From contig OX328104.1 in assembly GCA_946811185.2 (NCBI GenBank), positions 52,064,505 through 52,128,504 on the forward strand: 64,000 bases of DNA. The letters are read 5' to 3'. Numbering within the stretch: position 1 is the first letter of the stretch; the number at the start of each line of letters is the position of its first letter. Origin of the DNA: Hippopus hippopus. Taxonomy: Eukaryota > Mollusca > Bivalvia > Cardiida > Cardiidae. The notes under the pieces are model-generated. The model did not search any database, was not told where the DNA came from, and saw only the letters and a program-made list of their open reading frames with translations. Positions 28,311-40,004 of the stretch are shown here, piece after piece. The position numbers and the translations under genes are program-made.

Positions 28311-28572
28311 TGGCCATGCTCTGTGAAAAATAGGCTTTATGCATTTGCGAAAAGTATCGGCCCAGGTCAGCCTGCGCATTCCGCGCAGGCTGACCTGGGC
28401 CGAAACTTTTCGCTATTGGTCAATTTTCTGTATGTCAAAGGGCCAGTGTACCTCATGATGTAGTTAGTTGCTATACAAAATGGATTTTAGGGATGTATAA
28501 TACAGTGATGACTTGCTTAGCATAATGCATCACGGAGATACATTAAACCCTCTTTTTCCGGAGCATGGTTCA
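28311..28572 (-). mobile_element. Family B MITE
   Basis: Complete, core GGTCAGCCTGCGCATTCCGC and mirror. About 115 bases from the previous copy, same orientation. Confidence 0.9.
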
Positions 28573-28674
28573 TTTGCAGGAAAAAAAGATTCTGGATCTG
28601 AGTTGAACTGATTGGTAGAGAGATTGTGCTTGGGAAGTGGTGTGAAAATATGTTTGCTTTTTTACAATTATCTC

Positions 28675-28903
28675 CACATGATCCCGAGTTTTAACGACCC
28701 CAAGGAAACGGACTTTTGAAAACATTGTGGAAAAAGGAGAAAATGCTGGTAACCAGCAGTTTCTCCTTTTCCTACAATGATTTTTACCAAAGAAAGAAAG
28801 AAAAAAAAAAAAAAAAAAATGCCTAATTTTTGTAACATTTAGTTTATGTCCTGCAACTGTTTTCAATGCGTACCAGCCTCAAAATGTTGTTTTTTGGTAA
28901 AGT
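28675..28903 (-). mobile_element. Family A MITE with poly-A insertion
   Basis: The central GAAAATGCTGGTAACCAGCA is intact; a run of about 20 A follows the right stem. Confidence 0.85.
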
Positions 28904-29486
28904 TTGGGAACAGATTTGGGATTCTTGAATTCCACTTGACTCGATTTAGATTATAATGTCATTGTTCATATTGTTACAGTTTTAATCTATTTAAAAGAAA
29001 GTCACAATTCTAGACTTTCACACGTTTCTATTTTGTTCATTGCTAGGAATTTTTTTAAAAATATTATTGAAATATCGTTTTTAGAAATAATAACTATTGT
29101 CCTTGCGTGCGAGGCAGCGTGGAATTGTTTATTCCAGACGGTTTCGTGATCTTCGGCAAACCAAGCAAAGTGTTCAATAACCAATCACACTTACTTCTGT
29201 ATCTTTGGAAAGACTTTCAAGAGGCTTCATAAACTTTTATCAATTTCCATTTGTCCCGGACGGAAGCTGAATCAAAGCTACAAACTTCCCAAAGATGACC
29301 AGAGGTAGAGTTAAATTTCGGGTATACAAGCGAAAGTTATACCGATCTTGAAATGAAAGATACCTATTCGTCGCCAAAGACATACCTCAAACCAAAAACT
29401 TTGCAGAAGGGTTGCCGATGAAATTTTTATAGTTTCGGGAATGTAACTTTTCGAGAACCTTTTTAAATAGGGGTGAATGTTAGAAC

Positions 29487-29555
29487 CACTTTTGTAATAA
29501 AACCGCTTTTATTAAAATATGCCGTTTTATTACAAAAGTGGATTTAACAATGCTT
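29487..29555. repeat. Hairpin AACCACTTTTGTAATAAAAC
   Basis: Inverted at 29522-29548 (GTTTTATTACAAAAGTGGAT) with a 15-base loop region; probably a small MITE. Confidence 0.75.
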
Positions 29556-29994
29556 TGCATTCGGTCTCGTTCGGCATGTTTTCGCATAGTAGCAAACAGT
29601 AGTTGCGCGGATGACACCGAAACTTGTTCAGTGTAGTTCGGTGTTACAGTATACGACTCCGAGGAATGCTGAAAGTAAAGGAACCTGTCTCCCGGGATTT
29701 CCCAATATTGCTGAACGGTTGTGGAAATGTTGTATAACATAATGAACGTTTGCTATACAATACGCAGTGTTGCCGATTCAAGACGCGGACGTATACATAC
29801 GATACAAATCAACTAAATCATCATATTTCCTGCAACCAATGAAGCACCAGTTTCAAACCACGCTGACATAAACTGCAAGCTTGTAACCGAGATACAGAAG
29901 ATGAAGACACCATCGATGGTGGCTCACACAGAACTTGAGGCTTCATAATGGACAATGTAATGCATTGTTGAAAGAACCTTAAAGGTAAATCCTT

Positions 29995-30180
29995 AAAGCC
30001 AGAGAGAAAAATACGCTGTTTGGTGTAAGGGATAAATACATAGATCTATATTGAGAAATGTTCCATTTAAAACCGGAAACATCACAACAGTGATTTCTTT
30101 GATGGCCTCCAGATAATAAAATACATCTTCATCACTCGTAATCAATGCAATCTTGCAATCGTCAGGGGCAGCATTTGACA
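29995..30180 (-). other. Unidentified possible terminal exon
   Basis: Reads SNAAPDDCKIALITSDEDVF, YYLEAIKEITVVMFPVLNGT, FLNIDLCIYP then a stop. Non-repeat, protein-like composition; no clear acceptor beyond weak AG sites and no family recognised. Confidence 0.25.
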
Positions 30181-30333
30181 TAGATATACAAGAATGGTTA
30201 TAATTTGATAAAATAAAGATCAAATGGGTTAAAAACTGGCTGAAAACGCATATAGATGTATCTTTAAAATGGGCATGCCACTTTCTTCAAAAAGCAGTAA
30301 AGGATCATACCAAGGATCATATCAATAATAATG

Positions 30334-30392
30334 CATTCGTCTCTCACCACTGATCATTGTTTCGACGATTGTTATGTGGGAAAGCAGCCAGC
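30334..30392 (+). mobile_element. SINE type 1 core fragment
   Basis: Only the middle of the core (CTCTCACCACTGATCATTG to GGGAAAGCAGCCAG) remains. Confidence 0.6.
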
Positions 30393-30630
30393 ATCTAAAG
30401 CATCACATATAAAACGACAACAGGGTCCCTATGCACCAACCACGAGGAAGAAATATTTTTAGTCTTATTTTCAAGAATTTTCTGAAATTGAAAGTAACAC
30501 AACCTCTGATTGGCTAAACCATATGTATCGTCGAGCTAAAACATATTTTCAGATGCAGATGCTTTGAGTTTGGTCTAGTCCAAAATTATGTCTCTTGGTA
30601 AAGACTTGCAGAAAACGAAGGGCTGTACAT

Positions 30631-30851
30631 AACTCTTTATCCCTTAGGTTGATGAGTCTGCAGCAGACAACATTGATGAAAAACATTGATGTCAAAAGGA
30701 GAAATTACCCCTAATGATTGATTTCTCCTTTTCCAACAATGATTTCTGAACCATCAAAGAACTGTAATACATGAATATCAGGTTTTCGTTTAGCGTCTGC
30801 AAACGCGTCAAATTTAGAGAGTCTTAAATTAGTCGTTTGGAAATGGGTTAA
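30631..30851 (-). mobile_element. Family A MITE
   Basis: AACTCTTTATCCCTTAGG to TCGTTTGGAAATGGGTTAA; the central loop is rearranged. Confidence 0.75.
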
Positions 30852-32008
30852 ATGCTAACATCAGTATTACATTTATATGCTATGAATTGGTTTATTATGA
30901 CCAACAAACTTGATTCTTATAAATATTGTTGTATTATTGAAAAAAATGAGATAATTTACTTCATATAATGTCTTTGACAAACATTACATTTACTCATTAG
31001 TTAGTGCCCCACCCACAAACTTAAAATGTATTTTCTGAAAAAAGAAAGCTGGTGACCTATTTGTTTTCAGCCTGATTCTTTTAGTTTAGTACCTCAATAT
31101 TATTTACAGAAAAAATAAGAAAAATCTGAAAGTTAGAACATTTAAAAAAATAACTTTAAAAGATACTCTTTCGTTTCTTTGGTTTTTTCCAAAATAAAGG
31201 TGTTTTAGTCATAAGTTAAGGGCGTTTTTTTTTAAGTTTGATACTCAGTATACTCTAAATTATTTTTTTCATTAAATATGATGTTTCACCAATACAGTGA
31301 CATAAAATTTGCTTATAATTGTTGTCATTTAAAAAAAAATATACATAGACTTAGTTTTCAAAGGTGAAATTTCATCCTGAACTAACGGAATGCAGGGTGT
31401 ACTAAAAGAAATATTCATAGAATTTTCCCAAAGCTGGTGACCCCCTCTTTTTATCTCCTATTTTTGTAGATTAGATAATAAACTATCACCAAAGAAAGTT
31501 TCATGGAATTCTGAATGTTTTCAAAAAATGGTGAAACTGTAGCGATCGTCTTTAAGAATGCTTTGTGATTACGGAACCAGGTTCCGTAACGCCGTTCATG
31601 CAGGCATTAAGTTTGAAATTAGGTTGAGGTCTGTGGCATCTAGGGACGAGTATGATTTCTTTTGCGTATGATATCCGTGTTGCTGCGGAAAGAAATAAGC
31701 CATTTTGTACCTGAAGAGTAAACTACCCTGCTTGAGGATTATCGGGATGGCCGTTCTCAAATACAACAGAAGCACAGGGCACATTTTTGGGAGATAAGAA
31801 GATCCTTGACAGCAGAATTACTACGAAAAACGAAAAATATATGCAAGGTCTGATTGTTTTAGAAAGATTCTTCAGACGCCATTATTCTTTTATAGTGAGT
31901 TTGCCAGTGATACCAGACGTTGCTATACTGACTAGACATTTCACATCGGGGTTTTTCAGTAAGGCTTTTTTAAACATAGCATAGTATCGTCTACCGCCCA
32001 CTTGAGTT
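30852..32008. other. AT-rich stretch without recognised genes
   Basis: Long A/T runs; AAAGCTGGTGACC occurs at about 31048 and 31431, suggesting an unclassified repeat. A 62-codon open frame at 31596-31784 (-) has no family match or splice support. Confidence 0.5.
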
Positions 32009-32222
32009 TACCCTTTACGGAATAACTCAAAGTTTTAGAGACCCTGAAAAACAATGTTTCGAAAATATTGTAAGAAAAGCAGCAAAATGATGATAAACAG
32101 CGATTTCTCTTTTTCCCATGAGGTCCTCTGTCCTTTCATAGACAAACTCCATCAACTGAGCGTTGCATTTATCGTCTGCAAATGCTTTCAATTTTGACAA
32201 ATCTAAAATTTTGACTTTAATT
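32009..32222 (-). mobile_element. Family A MITE
   Basis: TACCCTTTACGGAATAACTC to TCTAAAATTTTGACTTTAA. The left stem is decayed. Confidence 0.75.
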
Positions 32223-32489
32223 CGAACAATCTTCACAGATGATCAATAGCCGATGTGATAAAAGCTATATCAAGACAGAAAGCGTTTTTTTTCCTCAGAT
32301 AAAAAGATTTCTAGAATGTGTTCTGTATGACGACCACTCTAGACAGGAAGATCTTCAAAGTTATACTTGTCTAAATTGTTAGAAAATAGTACTTACCCCT
32401 ATGTTTGATGTATTCATAAATAGGACATAAGTCGTCAACCTAGGGTAATCATTTGAACAACTGTTGTAGTACTACGTGTATTAATTTCT

Positions 32490-32694
32490 TATCCTGCTAC
32501 ATAACTAAAATGAAATTTTCAATCGAATAGTAAAAATCCAAATATTGCTATTTCAAAGTTATATGTTGAGGAATAATATCTCCTTATCGGACAGTGTAGA
32601 TCCAAGATCAGACTCCACGTTCTCGAGTTCAGTTTGATCTTGAGCTACGCTTTCCGCAAACGGTCAGTGAGTCATGCTTAGTAGCCGAAGGGTT
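32490..32694 (-). mobile_element. Family D MITE
   Basis: TTATCCTGCTACATAACTAA to AGTAGCCGAAGGGTTAA. Confidence 0.88.
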
Positions 32695-32969
32695 AAAGAT
32701 TATTTAAGTTTTTTATTATTTTAAGCACTGGCGGCCATATTCATCACATGACCTACAATAATTTGATTTTTTTCCCTCTTATTCAATGGTGGCTGCACAT
32801 GGCACTTGAGCCCGTGCAGTTGAGCTATTTCTGAAATCTGTGAAATCGTTGACGGACGCACAAATGACGGAAAGTTGCGAACAATTTAGCATTTGTCACA
32901 GTCATTTCAAAAGTTGCCAGGGGAAAATTGCTGGCAGACGGAAATGTATTAAATGCATTGTAACTGTGT

Positions 32970-33153
32970 TAACCCTTAGGCTGCTAAGCGCGACTCACTG
33001 ACCTTTTGCAGACAGCATAGATCAAGATCAGACTGCACAGTCTGATCTTGGATCTACACTGTCCTATAAGGAGATATCTTCTCTCTAAAAAAATCTTTGA
33101 AATAGGAAAATTTAGGTTTTTATTAATTTCTTTTATTTAGTAGGATAAGGGTT
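32970..33153 (+). mobile_element. Family D MITE
   Basis: TTAACCCTTAGGCTGCTAAG to AGTAGGATAAGGGTTAA; core shortened to GACTGCACAGTCTGATC. Confidence 0.9.
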
Positions 33154-33192
33154 AAATGTACTCGATTGGCTGTCATCAATTGTATTTACATT

Positions 33193-33457
33193 TGAGCCGT
33201 GCTCTGGCAAAAAGGGGCTTAATGCATCTCCGTAATCCATCATACCAAGAAAGCCATCACATACTTATGGATCCATAATAGCCACTTTTTTTAACAACCG
33301 ACTCAATCATGAGGTAGACTGATCCTTTGACATGCAGAAAATCGACCAATAGCGAAAAGTTTCGGCCCAGGTCAGCCTGCGCGGACTGCGCAGGCTGACC
33401 TGGGTCGAAACTTTTCGCAGATGCATTAAGCCCCCTTTTCACAGAGCGCGGCTCATT
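33193..33457 (+). mobile_element. Family B MITE, well preserved
   Basis: Core CAGCCTGCGCGGACTGCGCA is a perfect hairpin; ends TGAGCCGTGCTCTGGC and AGAGCGCGGCTCA are inverted. Confidence 0.93.
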
Positions 33458-33615
33458 TGTTTTGATAAAGGATGTCCTCCTCACCATGTCCGGACATAAA
33501 TAAATCGGTACTCAATAATTACTTAGGATTTTTATTAACGAACGATGTAAAACGAAACAATATCTCACAATTCATGTCAATCAGTTTTTTTTATAATACA
33601 AGTAGCTACATAGCT

Positions 33616-34571
33616 ATTAATATTCAAGTGACAGATACTCCCAATGGTTTCAAACAAGAATAATACACAGAATTCTTCCAACAAACTCGCTTCTTTTTAA
33701 AATGAACTTGGTCGAAACAAATATGTGTTCTTTTTGTAACAGATGTGAAGAAACTATAGCACATTTATTTTATGAATGTCAAAATATTAAACCTATTTGG
33801 GAGCGCATTTCAATACTTGTTAATAATTTAGATCAGTTGATGTCAATAAGCAAACAGAACGTGCTTTTGGGTTCAAATGAAACAAATCTGAAGATAGACA
33901 GATTACTTCTTGAAACAAAAAAATATATTTACAAATGTAAAAACAAAGATATTAAACCATCTTTATTAGGCCTGAAAAATAGTCTCTTCTATAATCTTAG
34001 CATCATTAGAAGCTCAAAAAATTATGAAAATGAAAGAAGGCTTACGACAATTGTAGAATACATCAGTCAAAACCTCCCATAAACCAAAAGCATTTTTTTT
34101 CCATGCACACGAACAATGTTGCAGTGCTGAAGCCTCAAAAGAGTACCTACCTTATGTTACGTTTCCTTTTTGCTTTTGACGTTTCAGTACTGTACATTGA
34201 ACAAGGATCAAAGTAACTTTATCAACACAATCACTTTCATACTCACGCAGCTCTCACACAATTTGTTTTTTACACATTTATATATAAAAATAAGCTTTTT
34301 TGTCCACATATTAAAAAAAAAAAAAAAACTGTAACAAATAAGAAAATTAAACCTGTTATTAGTCATTATTGTTAAAATCTTCATATTTTAGTAGCCATAT
34401 CAATATAGTAGTACAATAGTAGCTGTAAAAAATCTGGAATCTGTAATTACGATTTTTGTTTCTAGTTTAATTACTAACACAGAATACTAACAACGATCTG
34501 TAAGGTGCATTGAGGGATGGCCACGACCCTCAAGTACCATAAAGACGTGGACAATAAAGTTTAAAAAAAAA
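33616..34571 (+). mobile_element. 5'-truncated LINE (RT C-terminus and 3' tail) with 15-bp TSD
   Basis: The open frame 33621-34082 encodes WFQTRIIHRILPTN, L-F-K-M-N-L-V-E-T-N and a zinc-knuckle C-x2-C-x8-H-x4-C (C-S-F-C...H-L-F-Y-E-C), the zf-RVT end of non-LTR reverse transcriptases. A 3' UTR follows, ending in AATAAAG and an A-run. The flanking duplication AGTAGCTACATAGCT is exact (33601-33615 and 34572-34586), so this is a complete, heavily 5'-truncated insertion. Confidence 0.9.
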
Positions 34572-34698
34572 AGTAGCTACATAGCTCAATTTATTTAACT
34601 ACTAACATCTCCTTCTTTCAGTCTCTTCGATCTACTTCTTTCACTCTAATAGATAATCTCATATTGTCAGGAGGGTCTGTTTGCACTGTAAACATGTA

Positions 34699-34955
34699 TA
34701 TGCCACGCTCTGGCAAAAGGGTGTAATGCATCTCCTTGTTGCATCATACCAAGCAAATCATCACATATTCATGAAACCAATTTTTTCTGACAACCGACTG
34801 ACTCATGAGGTAGACTGGTCCCTTGACATGCAAAAAATTAACCATTAGCAAAAAGTATCGACTCCGGTCAGCCTGCGCGGACTGGGTAGGCTGACTTGGG
34901 TCGATACTTTTTACAGATGCATTAAACCCCTTTTTTTCCACAGAGCATAGCTTAC
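34699..34955 (+). mobile_element. Family B MITE
   Basis: TATGCCACGCTCTGGCAAAA start and TTCCACAGAGCATAGCTTA end. Confidence 0.85.
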
Positions 34956-35069
34956 ATATAAAGAGACCCTTTAGGTCAAGGTTTAGAGCCAAGGAGCAAA
35001 TGTTGTAGATCTTCCAGGAAATGTCATGTTCCGAGCTGTCTGACCTTGATTCACGCCATCCACTAGATG

Positions 35070-35225
35070 AGAACGTTCTCAATCGTATTATCCAGAACTT
35101 TCTAAATTTGAAAGGAACACAATTTCTGATTGGCTAAACCAAATGGTTTAGCCAATCAGAAGTAGAACTTTCAAATTTAGAAAATCTTGGAAAATAAGAC
35201 AAAGAACGTTTTAAAAGATGGTTGA
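35070..35225. mobile_element. Family I hairpin MITE
   Basis: The palindrome is centred on CTGATTGGCTAAACCA and TGGTTTAGCCAATCAG, with outer arms CAGAACTTTCTAAATTTG and CAAATTTAGAAAATCTTGG. Confidence 0.82.
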
Positions 35226-35261
35226 TGGATACCGACCTAGAACTTGTTATCGAAATCTTGA

Positions 35262-35452
35262 ACTCTTTCAATCGACAAAATTGTAGAATTGTCCGAATTG
35301 AAAGCACTTGTAGGCGACAAATTAAATATTTTTAAAATGATTGGATTTGCCTTTGAAAGGATAGAAAATACCAGTTACCGGCTTTTTTCTTTTTCCCACA
35401 ATGTTTTCAAATGTCTTCTCTATCAGCGTCGTTAAGTCGTAATTGTGCGGTA
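35262..35452 (+). mobile_element. Family A MITE, centre deleted
   Basis: AACTCTTTCAATCGACAAAA start; GAAAATACCAGTTACCGGC remains at the centre and GTAATTGTGCGGTAA at the right end. Confidence 0.75.
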
Positions 35453-36282
35453 ATCGCCAAGATTACGCTTCAGTGATAGCTTGGTTTGTACAAGCCATAC
35501 AGGAGCACCACTTTAACATTTTAAACGTTTTTTCATCTTTTTCTTTTCCATTTTTTTTTTCTCTTTAAAGCGGTCTACATCGATCGCAAATAATTACATG
35601 TACATATCCAATCGTGTGTTGAAATCCTTTGTAACTGGATCAGAGTGCCCTATATCATTATACAAAATGATCAACGTTCCTATTATGTTATCACAGGGTG
35701 ATAACGCGTCACATTTTAAAATATTACCTCAGTTATGTAAAACATAATTTTACGTTCGGCTTGAGGACCACTTGACCATTATTGTCCATTTCAATAGCCA
35801 AAGGTTGAAGCCGAACCGCTTGTAGTCATCCTAGATACTCGTGCTCAACTGTTGAATTCTGGGTAGAATTGAGAATCCCCATACTGCTGAGTCGTATTTT
35901 AAACCAGTCCCGCCATCGGCTTGCTTCTCTTCTGAACGCCGTAGTGAACATTCCTGTTGGTAGAAAACATGTTTTGACCCTTGGATCTTTACCAAACGAC
36001 AAAAATATAGACTGGTATTGCCTACTTCATTTAACCTGATCCCGACCTTTATGTTGCATATATAAATTGGTATATAAATAGATCTCCGACTATTATTCGT
36101 TAAGTCATATATACACGGAAAGGTACAAGTTTACAAGCAATTCAATGCGTGCATACCGTTCGGAATATTCCCGTGACCATTCGGGATAAAAACGAAGGCT
36201 GCCCCGTGTGATGCCGAGGGCAACAATAGAATTTTAATTTATGTAAATGATGTTGACCGGGGTCAAGTTAAATGTGGTCAGT
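35453..36282. other. No feature recognised
   Basis: No coding-like frame, tandem repeat or known element end seen. Confidence 0.5.
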
Positions 36283-36475
36283 AATACTAATTGAAAGCAT
36301 TCACAGACGACAACTTAAATGTGACTAAAATGATTGAGATTGTCTTTGCTAGGATACAAATCATTGTTGGATTGGGAGAGATTGCCGATTACCAGCATTC
36401 TGTCCTATTCCAAAATTGTTTTCAAAAGCCCTCTCCTCCTTCAGTATTACACTCGAGAAAGTGTCATAAACAGTT
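36283..36475 (+). mobile_element. Family A MITE, decayed
   Basis: TTGAAAGCATTCACAGACGA and GATTGCCGATTACCAGCATT identify it; the termini are lost. Confidence 0.65.
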
Positions 36476-36950
36476 AAAGCGCCAAATATACCCAATGGAC
36501 ATTACTATTCCATAATAAGACTCAGATACCGCTCTAAATTCAAGGCTTCCGTTTGTCTGTAGTGTTTTAGCAAACCGGATAGTGAAGATCAAAGATTAGG
36601 CTGCACGTTTTGTGATCTTGATCTACAATGGCCGCAAAGGCAACTATATTAGTGAAAAGTGCTTAAAGGGTAAAAACTGAACCCTTTACCAAAACTATTA
36701 CGTGTTTTATTGACCTCAAGAAACCCTTTAAATCATAGTGGTATAAAAGACAAAGCTAGTGAACCATCATATCCTCCCTTTTCCAAAATACATTTTGCAA
36801 ATGCATTAAGCCCCCTTTTTTCAGTGCCCTTTGCAGAACAAATCCAAATATTTCTTTGCTATTCTATCTGTTGTCTTAAAAAGCCTTTCAGTAGCGAAGT
36901 ATCTTTATTTTGTTGTCCTGGAAAGACAACTTTAAGTAATATTTTCAGCT

Positions 36951-37382
36951 AACCCTTTCCCAGACAACATGTTTTAGACTTGCCCAATTAAAAATATTTG
37001 AGCCATGCTCCGGCAAAAGGGGACTTAATGCACCTTCGGGACTCATTATACCAAGCAAGCCATCATATGATTATGAATCCATAATAGCCACTTTTTTTTA
37101 ACAACTGACTTAATCATGAGATAGACTGTTTCTTAGACATTCAGAAAATTCATCAATAGCGAAAAGTTTCGTCCCAGGTTAGCCTGCGCGGACTGCGCAG
37201 GCTGACCTGGGTCGATACTTTTCGCAGATGCATTAAGCCCCCTTTTCACAGAGCATGACCCATTTCCTGAAAACACAATGTAATGTAACTCAAAAACTCT
37301 ACTTTTTCTTTGGAAGGGTAGAAAATATTGTGGTACTCTCTTGGAGTCGTTAAAATCCAGGTTTGTTTGGTAGAGGTTTAAT
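36951..37382 (+). mobile_element. Family A MITE interrupted by family B
   Basis: The left piece CTAACCCTTTCCCAGACAAC and the right piece ending TTTGGTAGAGGTTTAA are parts of one A copy. A complete B element sits between them at 36999-37262. Confidence 0.85.
36999..37262 (+). mobile_element. Family B MITE nested in family A
   Basis: Full length. AATATTT|GAGCC and CATGACCC|ATTT mark its junctions with the A copy. Confidence 0.9.
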
Positions 37383-37556
37383 AGTTAGACCCACATATTG
37401 CTGCATAGCAGCTTCAACGCTTTCTATTTCACTACATGTAGGTCCTAAAAAGACTATCAGACAGCGCAGAACAAATGTTAGACTGTGCGTTTGTGAAGAT
37501 TGGTCTTGATTTACAAATCCACAAAGGCACATTGAGTCGATCTTTGCTTTCTAATG

Positions 37557-37873
37557 CCGTGCCCCAGTAGCTCAGTCGGTAGCATGCAGGGCTTGAGAAC
37601 AGGGAGTTGTGGGTTCGATCCCTGGCTCAGCCAATTTCCTTCCGAGGATCGATGATAGTCATTGCGACAGGATTCATTCCTCTCCTACCGCTGACCATTG
37701 TCTCGACGATAGTTATATGGGAAAGCAGCTTCTGTCTTGGAAAGAAATTGTGCGGAGTACTGGTAATAGAGACTCCAGGAAAGCATGGATAGGTGCACTG
37801 GCCGCCGTGATATAACTGAAAAATGTTGAAAACGGCGTTAAACCTAATTCAATCAACCAATCAGTCAATCAAC
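37557..37873 (+). mobile_element. SINE type 1, full length, perfect 13-bp TSD
   Basis: Head CAGTAGCTCAGTCGGTAGC with GGGTTCGATCC, complete core, and tail TCAATCAACCAATCAG. TTGCTTTCTAATG occurs at 37544-37556 and 37874-37886. The least decayed SINE in the window. Confidence 0.95.
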
Positions 37874-38090
37874 TTGCTTTCTAATGGTTAACACTCGCTT
37901 TAGGTTGTTAGCAAGGATACGTAGTTTTTTGTAGGATAGTGTTCTAAACCGCCTACAACCTTTTTTCCAGAAAATCAGCTCATCTATAAATGCCGTTCCT
38001 GTGTACCACCAAAATAGGCTGGGGATCTGAAGTGCATTGCCAAGAGACACTCCACGATAAACCCAGTGCTCAGCATAGATCTAGATTACC
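37865..38090 (-). other. Unidentified possible coding fragment
   Basis: After TCTAG| at 38091 the - strand reads IYAEHWVYRGVSLGNALQ, then a hydrophobic-aromatic stretch (SLFWWYTGTAFIDELIFW), then a basic tail to a stop. The last residues are affected by the SINE insertion at 37873. A paralogous scrap (GVSFGNAFQ) is on the - strand at about 27185-27215. Confidence 0.3.
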
Positions 38091-38114
38091 CTAGCCAATA
38101 CAACCCAATAACAC

Positions 38115-38984
38115 TAACCCTTTATCACACACCCCGAGTTTTAACAACCGAAAAGAAAAAGCCTTTGGAGAAAACATAATGGCAAAAAGACAAAATGCTG
38201 GTAAACAGCATTTTCATCTCTTCCCTTGATGTTTTCTTCCCTTAATTCTAACATGCCACGTGAATTCGGCTCTATAAACACAGTGCAACGAAAGCGTGGT
38301 AAAATCTGCGTCATTCTATATAGAGTGACGTCATTCTGTATAAAGTAAGTAAGTTATTCAATTAAGAAATAGTCTTCTTTCTATGGTGGTTTATCGTTCA
38401 TTAAACCACAGTTGTGAGTTATGAGGCACAATAAATAATCCACAAGGGCGATAGCCCGAGTGGTTTATTCATTGCGCCTCATAACTCACAATGTGGTTTA
38501 TTGAACGATAAACCACGATAGTAAGAAGACTATTTCGATTCTAACATGACCAACTCTTAATGAAAGGAAAACAAGTTCATACTTAGAGTAAAAACGCGGA
38601 TGCAGATTTTATTCCATTGAATAACTTACTTACTTTATACAGAATGACGTCACTCTACATAGAATGACGTAGATTTTACCACGCTTTCGTTGCACTGTGT
38701 TTATAGAGCCGAATTCACGTGTCATGTTAGAATGGAATATAATCTGCATCCGCGTTTTTACTCTAGGTATGAACTTGTTTTCCTTTGATTAAGAGTTGGT
38801 CATATTAGAATCGAAATATTCTTCTTTCTGTCGTGGTTTATCGTTCAATAAACCACATTGTGACGATAGAAAGAAGATTATTTCTTAAACAAACAAATTT
38901 CAATCTTTGAGTCAAATTCATTTTATCGTTTGCAAACGCTTTGAATTTGGACCTTTCTAAAATTTTGTCGTCAGGCAGAGTTAA
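38115..38984 (-). mobile_element. Family A MITE interrupted by a composite fold-back
   Basis: The left piece TAACCCTTTATCACACACCC to GATGTTTTCTTCCC and the right piece ATTTCAATCTTTGAGTC to GTCAGGCAGAGTTAA flank the 38246-38884 insertion. Confidence 0.85.
38246..38884. mobile_element. Composite fold-back flanked by TTAA, nested in family A
   Basis: TTAA stands at both edges (38242-38245 and 38885-38888). Module order X-Y-centre-Y'-Z-X'-Z'-Y: X (GCCACGTGAATTCGGC ... AGTAAGTAAGTTATTCAAT) is inverted against 38629-38731, Z (TTCTAACATGACCAACTC ... GCAGATTTTATTCC) against 38732-38815, and Y (TCGTGGTTTATCGTTCAATA) occurs three times. Confidence 0.88.
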
Positions 38985-39023
38985 TATGAAGTAAAACACC
39001 AAAGGGTATTTACAATTTACAAG

Positions 39024-39271
39024 CCATGCTGTGGTAAAAGGGGGCTTAATGTATCACCTTGATGCTTGATACCAAGCGAGGCATCACAGTATAATAGATC
39101 CATGAAAATCCGTTTTGTATAAAACATCTACTGAATTCTTTGACATGCAGAAAATTTACCACCTGAAGCGAAAAGTTTCGGCAAGGGTCAGCCTGTGTGG
39201 ACTGGGCAAGCTGACCTGGGTCGATACTTTTTGCAATTCATTAAGCCCCCTTTTTACAGTGCATTTCTCAA
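39024..39271 (+). mobile_element. Family B MITE
   Basis: AAGCCATGCTGTGGTAAAAG start, core CAGCCTGTGTGGACTGGGCA degraded. Confidence 0.85.
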
Positions 39272-39738
39272 TTTTATTCTTTTCTTAGAGCAAAATTTTT
39301 AATGTTCTCACTTAAAAGATAGCTTGCCCGTGTGCGGCAACCCACTCCACCCCTCTTTAACCCCCCCCCCCCACCACATACACAAACAATTCCCCCCACC
39401 CCAACATAAAAAGACGTTGTAAAAGTCTAGATCTAAGTGCAATCCAATTGACATTCGTATTTCAATTCAATGTACAATAAAGTCAAGTCAATTCTCAACA
39501 GGGAATAGAACGAACAATGGCAACAGAAAGAAATTCAAATAAGAAACTGGAACACGATTTTTGAGATAGTAAAGGAAACGACATACAAAAAGAAATCAAC
39601 GTGATAAAACTGCTAAAATTCCCGTTACACTAAATCACAGACAGCTGTAATTATTCCCCAGATATCAGGAATCAATTCCATACTTCGATAGACATTTCTA
39701 AAAATTTGCAATTTCAAGCCATCAACAAGACATTAAAA

Positions 39739-39957
39739 CTCTACACCACACAATACTGAGTTCAAACAACCCTAATACATAAGGTTATTGAAAACATGGT
39801 GGGAAAAGGAGAAGATGCTGGTAACCCTTTCCTACAATGTTTTTTTTTTTTACCCTTTCATAGACAAAGCCTGTAATTTAAGCCAAATTTAGGTTCTTAT
39901 CTGCAGGTGTTTTCAATTCAGGAGAGTCTGAAATATTTTGTCTTAAAGCAAAGGGTT
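39739..39957 (-). mobile_element. Family A MITE
   Basis: TACACCACACAATACTGAG to TTAAAGCAAAGGGTTAG; a T-run replaces part of the right stem. Confidence 0.8.
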
Positions 39958-40004
39958 AGAAATAGGGGGTTTGAGAAAATGAAATAAACTGTTTTTCCAT
40001 AATT

